A DNA stretch of 11,609 nucleotides, taken from the NCBI GenBank assembly GCA_017861355.1, contig JAGFXQ010000086.1, forward strand, positions 1 through 11,609. The letters run 5' to 3'. Of this stretch, positions 5,995-11,609 are shown piece by piece (position 1 is the first letter of the stretch; every line of letters starts with the position of its first letter). The stretch comes from Bacillota bacterium (lineage in GTDB: Bacteria > Bacillota > Clostridia > Lachnospirales > Lachnospiraceae). The translations under genes and the position numbers were made by a program. The notes below the pieces were generated by a model that was not told the DNA's origin, made no database searches, and was given only the letters and a program-made list of their open reading frames with translations.

Positions 5995-6295
5995 AATATC
6001 TTCTCTCTCTACGCTTGCACATGGGCTTTCCTATAATCTCGGACCAGATAATTGCCTGCTGCAGATCAATCTGAGCAGCGATATCTTCTCCCTGTGTTGT
6101 TTGCAGATTATTCGGAACCGCCACTGCGGCAGCTACCTTAACCACCGGTTTTTGTTCCGGTATTGGATCTATCTTTACCTTATAGTTCATCATCGGCTTG
6201 TTACTAGGTGCTGATTGATCCCCGTAGAATAAGACATTCTTCGATATTTTTGCAAATTCACTTAACCTGCTCATGGTCTGTTTACTATTATACAT
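5984..6295 (-). CDS. Unrecognised 103-residue protein between floA and the LytTR regulator gene
   Basis: I cannot assign a family. The ATG at 6295 has an AGGTGA ribosome site seven bases upstream and lies 24 bases after floA; the 3' end overlaps the regulator gene by 11 bases, which supports it as a real gene in the same operon. The protein has no membrane segment or signal peptide. It has a polar N-terminus (MSRLSEFAKISKN, 8-20), a Pro/Lys/Val/Ala-rich linker (34-65), and a C-terminal helix-like block DLQQAIIWSEIIGKPMCKRR (77-96) ending in a cluster of basic residues. The last block looks like a conserved docking or adaptor motif, which is an inference. The start at residue 8 is an alternative without its own good ribosome site. 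Confidence 0.75.
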   Translation of the reverse strand: MYNSKQTMSRLSEFAKISKNVLFYGDQSAPSNKPMMNYKVKIDPIPEQKPVVKVAAAVAVPNNLQTTQGEDIAAQIDLQQAIIWSEIIGKPMCKRRERRYYGD

Positions 6296-6319
6296 CGATT
6301 TTCACCTCGATTGCTTCGA

Positions 6320-7303
6320 TTATTTGTTATCCTTTTTCTCATCCGTAATCGGTTTTTTCGATGTCTCTGAGATCTTCTCTCTCATCTTAGTATCTGCCTT
6401 GATGTTCTGCATATCATAATAATCCATAACACCAAGCTTACCTTCCCTCAGAGCATATGCCATCGCCTTCGGAACCTCTGCTTCTGCCTCAACTACATAA
6501 GCGCGCATCTCCTGCTCTCTGGCAACCGCCATGGCTCTTCTTTCTTCCGCTTTTGCCTGAGCGATGTTCTTATCCGCTTCCGCCTGAAGAGTCTGCAGCT
6601 GAGCACCGATATTTCTACCAACATCAATATCTGCGATATCGATCGAAAGAATCTCAAAGGCTGTTCCCGAGTCAAGACCTTTACTAAGGACACGCTTGGA
6701 GATATCATCGGGATTCTCAAGAACCTCTTTGTGTGACTTAGCGGAACCCACGGTTGTTACGATACCCTCACCAATTCTTGCAAGAACTGTTGCTTCACCA
6801 GCTCCACCAACCAATCTTTCTAAGTTGGCACGAACGGTTACTCGTGCTTTTACTAATAACTCGATACCATCCTTTGCTACTGCAGATACGTTCGAGGTCT
6901 CAATCACTTTCGGGTTAACACTCATTCTTACTGCATCAAATACATCTCTGCCGGCAAGATCAATCGCTGCCGCTTTCTCAAAATGAAGTTCGATTCCGGC
7001 TCTTTCTGCTGCAATTAATGCATTGATGACGCTATCTACATTACCACCCGCTAGGTAATGTGCCTCCAGCTGGTTAACATTCACTGTTATTCCTGCTTTA
7101 ATGGCTTTGATCAAAGGAAGTACAATCTTAGATGGTACTACTCTTCTTAAGCGCATACCAACCAGATTAAAGATACTGACCTTAACATTAGCAGCAAGAC
7201 AGCTAATCCACAAACCTACCGGTACAAAGGTGAAAAATAATACAATGATTAAACTGATAAGTCCTATTGCAATAACCAATCCTATTCCTATTGTTCCTGG
7301 CAT
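6320..7303 (-). CDS. floA: Flotillin-like protein FloA
   Basis: 327 residues, close to the 331 of B. subtilis FloA (YqfA). It scaffolds functional membrane microdomains and affects membrane fluidity, signalling kinases, secretion and cell-wall synthesis. An N-terminal hydrophobic stretch (about 5-36) inserts in the membrane as a hairpin or single segment. A PHB/flotillin-type domain follows, with SIFNLVGMRLRRVVP (43-57), AGGNVDSVINALIAAERAGI (85-104), and GKLGVMDYYDMQNIKADTKMR (288-308) near the C-terminus. An Ala/Glu-rich coiled-coil region with EAEAEVPKAMA (272-282) drives oligomerisation. The AAGGA ribosome site is seven bases before the ATG. It follows nfeD by 121 bases, the classic NfeD-flotillin pairing, and precedes the 103-residue ORF by 24. 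The lysine/aspartate-rich tail is typical. Confidence 0.95.
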   Translation of the reverse strand: MPGTIGIGLVIAIGLISLIIVLFFTFVPVGLWISCLAANVKVSIFNLVGMRLRRVVPSKIVLPLIKAIKAGITVNVNQLEAHYLAGGNVDSVINALIAAERAGIELHFEKAAAIDLAGRDVFDAVRMSVNPKVIETSNVSAVAKDGIELLVKARVTVRANLERLVGGAGEATVLARIGEGIVTTVGSAKSHKEVLENPDDISKRVLSKGLDSGTAFEILSIDIADIDVGRNIGAQLQTLQAEADKNIAQAKAEERRAMAVAREQEMRAYVVEAEAEVPKAMAYALREGKLGVMDYYDMQNIKADTKMREKISETSKKPITDEKKDNK

Positions 7304-7359
7304 AATTCAATCCTTCTTTCTATGTAGCTATTTTATAGTGGGTTAGGAATCCTTACATA

Positions 7360-7388
7360 TTCCTTTGTAATTTTTTGTTTCCTTTGTA
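7360..7388 (-). repeat. Direct repeat in the nfeD-floA gap
   Basis: The decamer TACAAAGGAA (minus strand) occurs at 7379-7388 and 7360-7369, period 19 bases. A partial third copy (GGAAAC) lies at 7406-7411. The repeats lie 57 to 85 bases upstream of the floA ATG. LytTR regulators bind direct repeats near this spacing (usually about 21-22), so an autoregulatory site is possible but unproven. Confidence 0.45.
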
Positions 7389-7424
7389 TTTTATATTATC
7401 TTACTGTTTCCTGTTCTTTATTAC

Positions 7425-7922
7425 TTACGATTTAACTTGTTTTACAATCAATTTTGAACCTTGAACCTTATAAATTACCAGCTTCGTATCCTTGGAGATG
7501 TATTTTCCTTCCGATATAACATCAAACTCAATTCCATCAAAATCAGCTGTTCCACTAGGTCTAAGGTCAGTAATCGCAACACCTTGCTTGCCCAACAGAT
7601 ATTGCAGGTCATTGGAGCTGATGAAGCCTTTTTCCTTATTCTGTTCATCCTTAAGTATGATCGGTGATTTTAATTTTGACTTTGATAGCAGTCCCAGTAT
7701 AATCGCAAACATAATTCCCAACAACGCTAAGATGATCAGAGCGATGATTGCTCCTTCCACAAAAGAATCGGATACTAAGAAAATCGCAATTACCAGACAT
7801 ATAATTCCGGATATTCCGGGAACAGAAAAGCCCGGTATTGCCATTTCGATTCCTAATAAGATAAAGCCTGCGACAAAAAGTATAATCGCAATAATTAATG
7901 TGGCACCCATTTGTTCAATCAT
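7425..7922 (-). CDS. NfeD-family membrane protein
   Basis: 165 residues, the short NfeD type lacking the N-terminal ClpP-like protease domain. Hydrophobic segments at about 8-28, 36-51 and 57-79, with the conserved IEMAIPGFSVPGISG (25-39) between the first two. A soluble C-terminal OB-fold domain follows (about 109-165), with LLGKQGVAITDLRPSG (109-124) and FDVISEGKYI (133-142). NfeD proteins are encoded next to flotillin/SPFH genes and cooperate with them in membrane microdomains, exactly the arrangement here with floA downstream. The ATG at 7922 has an AAAGGAG site about seven bases upstream. The promoter at 8029-8057 likely starts the nfeD-floA-orf-regulator transcript. A small hairpin (GTGAG/CTCAC, 7953-7971) sits in its leader. 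Confidence 0.9.
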   Translation of the reverse strand: MIEQMGATLIIAIILFVAGFILLGIEMAIPGFSVPGISGIICLVIAIFLVSDSFVEGAIIALIILALLGIMFAIILGLLSKSKLKSPIILKDEQNKEKGFISSNDLQYLLGKQGVAITDLRPSGTADFDGIEFDVISEGKYISKDTKLVIYKVQGSKLIVKQVKS

Positions 7923-8028
7923 ATGAATTCTCCTTTCTTTGTCGGTCTCTGTGTGAGTAATAATCTCTCACGTTCTATCTACTCTTACTATATACCAGAT
8001 TACAAAAAAGGAAATACATATTTGCTAA

Positions 8029-8057
8029 ATTATACACCCCGGAAGATGTAATGTCGA
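8029..8057 (-). promoter_or_regulatory. Sigma-A-like promoter for nfeD-floA
   Basis: Minus strand: -35 TCGACA (8052-8057, five of six), 17-base spacer, perfect -10 TATAAT (8029-8034). The predicted start near 8022 leaves a leader of about 100 bases. A second -10-like TGGTATATA lies near 7990-7998. No T-run terminator was seen between the kinase gene and this promoter, so read-through from the kinase is also possible. Confidence 0.55.
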
Positions 8058-8127
8058 AACTGGCTTCTGAAATAACAGATGTGCATAGTACTGATCTTCT
8101 GTTGTACTGCATAAGACTATACCTCGT

Positions 8128-8955
8128 TTATTTAACGGCCTTAGGTAATTCGATAAAGAAGTTGGTCTTCCCCGTATCCGAGGTTACCTTGATACTACCA
8201 CCCGCATCCTTGACTATCTTCGATACGATATACAAGCCCATTCCATGCTCCTCATCTCTCTTGGTAGAATAGCCTTGCTTAAAGATATTCTCAAGTTGAT
8301 TCTTCTGTATCTCCGGACCATTATTATAGATGTTAAAGGTATAATTATTCTGATCTTCTCCGATTTCAAGATGAATACTTCTCTCATGCTCCACCTCTGA
8401 CAAGGCGGTAATTCCATTATCGATAATATTCGCCAGTACCTTGCATAGGTTCCATGCCTCCAAGGGTAAATTCTTTAGCTCTGAACGGATTTCAAGGTAT
8501 AGGTCAATATTCTTCTTCTCTGCTGCCTCTATTTTAGCCTGAAGCAATGCATTAACCGCCGGTTGGGCTGTCTTCAACGCCTTACTGACCTTCATAATGT
8601 CCTTGAATACCGGATCGATATAATTTTTAGCCTCCTCATATTCTCCTAATTCCATTAGTCCATAGATTACTTGAAAGTGATTCAGATAGTCGTGCCTTTG
8701 TGCTCTTAACTTCGTATTCAATTCCTCGAGGTTCTGAATTGATTCTGTTATATTAATATTCTTAAAACGAAATGCAAAGTATAGACCCAGAATCGTAATT
8801 ACACTGCTCAGAAGCATCACTCCGACGGATAGATACATATAGATGCTGATCTCGTTGATGATGGTTCTTCCCAATATAACAAATATCAATAATCCAACAA
8901 AAAACTGGAGCAGATTAATCAGTAATAATGCTCCTACCAGCTTTTTTATATTCAT
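8128..8955 (-). CDS. Sensor histidine kinase, SpoOB/DcuS/AgrC-like type
   Basis: 275 residues. Two hydrophobic segments (about 8-29 and 38-63) with only a very short external loop, so it has no sizeable extracellular sensor domain and probably senses within the membrane. The phospho-acceptor is His88 in LRAQRHDYLNHFQVIYGL (83-100), the RHDxxNH form of the Spo0B-like dimerisation domain. The ATPase has an N box NIIDN (176-180), NNGPEI (211-216) in place of the DxGxG box as in DcuS/AgrC-type kinases, IFKQGYSTK (224-232) and HGMGLYIVSKIV (237-248). The ATG has GGGAGG seven bases upstream. Likely partner: the LytTR regulator at 5254-5994, with nfeD, floA and a small ORF between. The stimulus is not known; membrane state is a reasonable guess. 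Confidence 0.92.
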   Translation of the reverse strand: MNIKKLVGALLLINLLQFFVGLLIFVILGRTIINEISIYMYLSVGVMLLSSVITILGLYFAFRFKNINITESIQNLEELNTKLRAQRHDYLNHFQVIYGLMELGEYEEAKNYIDPVFKDIMKVSKALKTAQPAVNALLQAKIEAAEKKNIDLYLEIRSELKNLPLEAWNLCKVLANIIDNGITALSEVEHERSIHLEIGEDQNNYTFNIYNNGPEIQKNQLENIFKQGYSTKRDEEHGMGLYIVSKIVKDAGGSIKVTSDTGKTNFFIELPKAVK

Positions 8956-9011
8956 GTATATCCTCCCGCCCCTTTGTATCTCATGCTACGTTCTCATCCC
9001 AATCTAGGGCA

Positions 9012-9017
9012 AGTATA
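9012..9017 (-). promoter_or_regulatory. Possible -10 element upstream of the kinase gene
   Basis: TATACT on the minus strand, 57 bases before the kinase ATG, in the 128-base gap after the zinc-ribbon gene. The -35 position (ATGCAA at spacing 17) is weak. A TATAAT at 9050-9055 further upstream also lacks a matching -35. No terminator is visible in this gap. Confidence 0.35.
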
Positions 9018-9083
9018 ACACAATTACCAAATTATTGCATTAGAATAAGATTATAACTTATCCGAATTACGGGAACTCTCTGC

Positions 9084-9350
9084 CTACTGCTCACCCTCCT
9101 GCTCTCCACCGTATTTCAAGACTCCATTCAGGAAAAGATAAGGATACTGCGTCCCACATTGATTACATTCGATAAAAGTCTTCGAGCTTGTCTGCTCCCT
9201 CTTATCATAAAGAAACGACAGGAACTCCTCTGTATTCTTATGACCAGGCGCATCTCCATCCAGCTCATAGGAATAGACATAGCTTGCTTCATAGCGAAGT
9301 GTTAAGTCCTTATGGTGACAGATAGGACACCGATATTTATTTTCTTCCAT
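9084..9350 (-). CDS. Small zinc-ribbon-like protein
   Basis: 88 residues. Two CxxC knuckles, CPIC (8-11) and CNQC (62-65), are separated by 50 residues and would together bind one zinc ion; each is preceded by aromatic or hydrophobic residues as in zinc ribbons. The middle (about 19-50) is acidic and aromatic, and the C-terminus is Glu/Gln/Gly-rich. I do not recognise a specific function; nucleic-acid or protein binding is possible. A GGAAGGAAG ribosome site lies about nine bases before the ATG, slightly far. It is upstream of the histidine kinase gene on the same strand and may be cotranscribed with it, since no terminator is seen between them. It is divergent from the acetyltransferase gene. 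Confidence 0.75.
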   Translation of the reverse strand: MEENKYRCPICHHKDLTLRYEASYVYSYELDGDAPGHKNTEEFLSFLYDKREQTSSKTFIECNQCGTQYPYLFLNGVLKYGGEQEGEQ

Positions 9351-9499
9351 AGTTAAGTTCTTCCTTCCTGATAATACATACTATTTTGCTTACATCATTT
9401 CACAAAACCGGCAAATCTATTCGCTTATTACCAAGCTCTTTCGGATTTTTATTCCTTCTGCTTTGGGCTACACGATTCAACCGGAATCAATAATTGTGA

Positions 9500-9529
9500 T
9501 TGAAATAATCATATTCTTGGATTATGATT
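9500..9529 (+). promoter_or_regulatory. Promoter of the acetyltransferase gene with overlapping dyad
   Basis: -35 TTGAAA (9500-9505), 17-base spacer, -10 TATGAT (9523-9528), each five of six to consensus. The inverted repeat AATCATA (9507-9513) / TATGATT (9523-9529) spans spacer and -10 with a nine-base centre, a good place for a repressor to block polymerase. The predicted start near 9535 leaves a leader of about 88 bases. The rest of the divergent region 9351-9622 shows nothing else I can name. Confidence 0.55.
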
Positions 9530-9622
9530 CTATTTAATAATAGATCATTGCGAAACTGATATTAATGGAAATATATGAAGTTTCGTATATCTCTATATTG
9601 CAAGATTACTGGGAGGTGGACT

Positions 9623-10234
9623 ATGGATATTGAGATTAAGAAGTTAACTCCAGAATTAGCCGGGGATTATATTGAATTCTTTGATCAGGTAGCTTTCACT
9701 GATAATGAGGAATGGGCCGGATGCTACTGTTTGTTCTATCATTGGAATGACAAGCTGGAGGAGGAGCAAACGAACAATGTTTCTTGTGACACAACTTGTT
9801 ATAGGCAGGAACTCGCCAGACATTTCATTCAGGAACAAAAGCTACAGGGTTATCTCGCCTATGAAGATGGAGTAGTTGTAGGATGGGTGAACGCCAATGA
9901 TAAGACTGCCTTTGATCGACTATGTCCGGACCAATGGCCGGAGATCTGGGATGCTACGTCTCCGTTAAGCCGAATCAAATCCATTGTATGCTATACCATC
10001 GCACCACAGATGCGACGCAAGGGTATCGCAACACAGCTACTGGAAAGAGTATGCCAGGATGCGAAGGATCAGGGCTATTCTTATGTTGAGGCTTATCCGG
10101 GGAACAATTCTGATCCTATAATTCGTAATTATCATGGTCCCTCTACCCTTTATGAGAAATGCGGCTTTACCCAGTATAAGAATATTGGCGAGTTCACAAT
10201 TGTCAGAAAATACCTCTCAAATCTTTCTTCCTAA
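9623..10234 (+). CDS. GNAT-family N-acetyltransferase
   Basis: 203 residues from the ATG at 9623, which has a GGGAGG site about eight bases upstream. An in-frame ATG at 9575 adds 16 residues but lacks a ribosome site. GNAT enzymes transfer an acetyl group from acetyl-CoA to an amine. The acetyl-CoA-binding motif A is SIVCYTIAPQMRRKGIATQL (120-139), with the RRKGIA pyrophosphate loop (131-136). Motif B-like YVEAYP (154-159) and the C-terminal LYEKCGF (176-182) follow. The N-terminus has the subgroup marker EEWAGCYCLFYHW (29-41), and further cysteines occur at 55 and 59. It stands alone on the plus strand with its own promoter. Substrate cannot be predicted. Confidence 0.9.
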   Translation: MDIEIKKLTPELAGDYIEFFDQVAFTDNEEWAGCYCLFYHWNDKLEEEQTNNVSCDTTCYRQELARHFIQEQKLQGYLAYEDGVVVGWVNANDKTAFDRLCPDQWPEIWDATSPLSRIKSIVCYTIAPQMRRKGIATQLLERVCQDAKDQGYSYVEAYPGNNSDPIIRNYHGPSTLYEKCGFTQYKNIGEFTIVRKYLSNLSS

Positions 10235-10281
10235 TTAACTATTATGATCAAATTTCTCCCATACTCATATAATGGGATGTA

Positions 10282-10310
10282 TTGAAACCATATGAAATAA
10301 GTGGTATAGT
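10282..10310 (+). promoter_or_regulatory. Strong extended -10 promoter of the 61-residue protein
   Basis: -35 TTGAAA (10282-10287), 17-base spacer, -10 TATAGT (10305-10310) preceded by TG in the extended position (TGGTATAGT). The predicted start near 10317 gives a very short leader that carries the GGAGGT site of the next gene. Confidence 0.65.
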
Positions 10311-10331
10311 AATAATATGGAGGTGGTTATT

Positions 10332-10517
10332 ATGTTTAAAAAAGATAATAAAGATTCTTCAAAAAAGGCGATTAAGAAAATGAATTCTATTTCCTATGAT
10401 GAGCATTTTACCCGAACCACAGAATCGATTGATTTAGCTAAGAATCCTAAATTTGTTGATCTCGGTGACGGCACATCCAAGCGTAAGGAAAGTGACATCG
10501 AAAAGTTAACGCGATAA
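10332..10517 (+). CDS. Small hydrophilic protein of unknown function, 61 residues
   Basis: No family recognised. The ATG at 10332 is chosen because GGAGGT lies seven bases upstream; an ATG at 10317 in the same frame sits at the predicted transcription start and would overlap that site. The protein is highly charged, with a Lys-rich N-terminus (MFKKDNKDSSKKAIKKM), a middle block SYDEHFTRTTESIDLAKNP (about 20-38), and a Lys/Glu-rich tail. It has no cysteine, signal peptide or membrane segment. Strong promoter, good ribosome site and a terminator 58 bases after the stop support a real, independently expressed gene. The composition would suit a small nucleic-acid-binding or stress or spore-associated protein, but nothing specific shows this. 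Confidence 0.7.
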   Translation: MFKKDNKDSSKKAIKKMNSISYDEHFTRTTESIDLAKNPKFVDLGDGTSKRKESDIEKLTR

Positions 10518-10570
10518 CATTCCTTTCCAGAACCATCTGTATCGTAAGTTTATTCGTTCTATTACCATGT

Positions 10571-10620
10571 ATAAAAGCCCACGAAGTAAAGAAATCTTAC
10601 TACGTGGGCTATATTTTTAT
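10571..10620. terminator. Bidirectional rho-independent terminator
   Basis: AGCCCACGAAGTAA (10576-10589) pairs with TTACTACGTGGGCT (10597-10610), 14 positions with one A-A mismatch and a seven-base loop. A T-rich tract follows on the plus strand (10612-10620) and TTTTAT follows on the minus strand (10571-10575). It ends the 61-residue protein gene from the left and the ModC-like gene from the right; the minus-strand stop codon overlaps the plus-strand T-run. Confidence 0.88.
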
Positions 10621-11609
10621 TCTAATAACAACAGCTTCTCTTCCGGAAAGTACAGGTAAGAAGGTAGCCCCTGATCATTTAGTTCCCCCATCCTATCCTT
10701 CTGGACATACCAGCGAAGACTTTCTTCCGAAGTATGATTCATAGACTTGATAAAGAAATGCTCCTCCGAAGGCAGATCACCGCTTCCTACCAAAGTAAAA
10801 GGAATATAGTTACTGATCGGCTGCTCCCAGAACGGAAGCAGATCATGGGCATGGATTCCTACATATTTTGTATTTTCGGAAATAGTCTGACGAAGAGTCA
10901 GTTGAATACCCCACTCGACGGCTTCTATGGTATGAGAATCGATCCTGCGTATCGGTGAAAGGTTCTTACAACCGATCAGTCTGGCCGCCTCCATCTTGAT
11001 TGGTCGTTCGAACAATTCCCTCGTATCTCCCAAGATGATGGACCTGCCTTTATTAATAATCAATAACCGTTCACAGAAGCGGTAAACCTCTTCCCTGTTG
11101 TGGGTAACCAACAGTACATCCCCCTGATAATCTGTCAAGGTCTCTAACAGCTGTTCCTGAAGAAGATCCTTCAGATAACTGTCCAAGGAAGAAAAGGGCT
11201 CATCCAGCATGATAATATCCGGGCTACTGACCAGCATCCTCGCCAAGGCAACTCTTTGCTGCTGCCCCCCGGAAAGCTCTGAGGGATATCTGCTTTTCAG
11301 ACCTTCCAACCGATACTCCTTGATCTTAGCTGCAACTATCTGATGCCTCTCTTCCTTGGAAGCCTTGATAGCAATTCCGATATTCTCTTCTACTGTCATC
11401 GTCGGAAAGAGAGCATAGTTTTGAAATAAATACCCCACTCTACGCTGTTGTGGTTGAATATTTATCTTCTTCTCCGAATCAAAGAGCACTCGACCATTTA
11501 ATACAATTTGGCCAGAATCCGGTTTTTCTATACCTGCGATGCACTTCAAAGTCAAGCTCTTGCCAGAGCCGGAGGCTCCTAAGATCCCCAGCCTATGATT
11601 CTCATTCTT
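10617..11609 (-). CDS. modC: Molybdate/sulfate-type ABC transporter ATP-binding protein (5' end outside window)
   Basis: ATPase of an ABC importer, 330 residues in view; about 25-30 N-terminal residues are probably missing to the right. The frame is open to base 11609. Walker A GASGSGKS is at 11556-11579, then RRVGYLFQNYALFP with the Q-loop, signature LSGGQQQRVALARM, Walker B IIMLDEPFSSLD and H-loop LVTHN. The sequence NGRVLFDSEKKINIQPQQRR and the C-terminal accessory part resembling a TOBE/Mop region with VGIHAHDL fit ModC, which powers molybdate uptake. Sulfate/thiosulfate (CysA) or another oxyanion is the alternative, so the symbol is tentative. ModA and ModB would be expected just upstream, outside the window. 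It ends at the bidirectional terminator 10571-10620. Confidence 0.8.
   Translation of the reverse strand, partial: KNENHRLGILGASGSGKSLTLKCIAGIEKPDSGQIVLNGRVLFDSEKKINIQPQQRRVGYLFQNYALFPTMTVEENIGIAIKASKEERHQIVAAKIKEYRLEGLKSRYPSELSGGQQQRVALARMLVSSPDIIMLDEPFSSLDSYLKDLLQEQLLETLTDYQGDVLLVTHNREEVYRFCERLLIINKGRSIILGDTRELFERPIKMEAARLIGCKNLSPIRRIDSHTIEAVEWGIQLTLRQTISENTKYVGIHAHDLLPFWEQPISNYIPFTLVGSGDLPSEEHFFIKSMNHTSEESLRWYVQKDRMGELNDQGLPSYLYFPEEKLLLLE

Noticed and set aside
6457..7346. Several plus-strand ORFs of 76-96 codons opposite floA
   Set aside because: They lie antisense to a well-supported floA, have no ribosome sites or recognisable protein features, and their composition mirrors the floA codons.
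7492..7926. A 144-codon plus-strand ORF opposite nfeD
   Set aside because: It is fully antisense to the NfeD gene, is Ile/Ser/Pro-rich as expected from the reverse complement of a membrane protein gene, and has no ribosome site.
8065..8115. Terminator after the kinase gene
   Set aside because: Interrupted stems exist here (TGCA-GTAC and AACAGA/TCTGTT pairings), but they are alternative, short, and lack a T-run.
11553..11555. TTG at 11555 as the start of the ModC-like gene
   Set aside because: The Walker A motif GASGSGKS lies immediately upstream in the same frame, so the gene continues past the right edge of the window.

Overview
The window reads as chromosomal DNA of an A/T-rich, Gram-positive anaerobe of the Clostridia, most likely a Lachnospiraceae-type organism. 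This is inferred from strong AGGAGG-type ribosome sites, the low-GC codon use, and Clostridia-style versions of FloA, NfeD, LytTR and TrpX/TrpY-type proteins. I see no rRNA, tRNA, CRISPR array, insertion sequence or phage gene. Almost everything is on the minus strand; two small transcription units near 9.6-10.5 kb are on the plus strand.

Layout on the minus strand, right to left in the direction of transcription. (1) 11609-10617: ATP-binding protein of a molybdate/sulfate-type ABC importer (ModC-like), 5' end outside the window, ending at a terminator that also serves the plus-strand gene opposite. (2) 9350-5254: a zinc-ribbon protein, then a sensor histidine kinase, NfeD, flotillin FloA, a 103-residue unrecognised protein and a LytTR response regulator, closed by a clear terminator. 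Kinase and regulator flank a flotillin membrane-organising pair, which suggests one signalling and membrane module. (3) 5090-2734: a RodA/FtsW-family protein, dihydrofolate reductase, and a divergent HAM1-family nucleotide pyrophosphatase that overlaps folA by ATGA. (4) 2514-1765: a metallo-beta-lactamase-fold protein that has lost most metal ligands, behind a structured leader. (5) 1534-1: a TrpX-type substrate-binding lipoprotein and its TrpY-type permease, running off the left edge. The partner ATPase would be expected further left.

The plus-strand genes are a GNAT acetyltransferase (9623-10234) and a 61-residue hydrophilic protein (10332-10517). Each has its own good sigma-A-like promoter.

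No gene-free stretch exceeds about 300 bases; the longest is the divergent region 9351-9622, which holds the acetyltransferase promoter and an overlapping dyad. The items most worth a second look are the kinase-NfeD-FloA-orf-LytTR cluster, the degenerate MBL protein, and that protein's leader, where a promoter is followed by two long hairpins before the gene.
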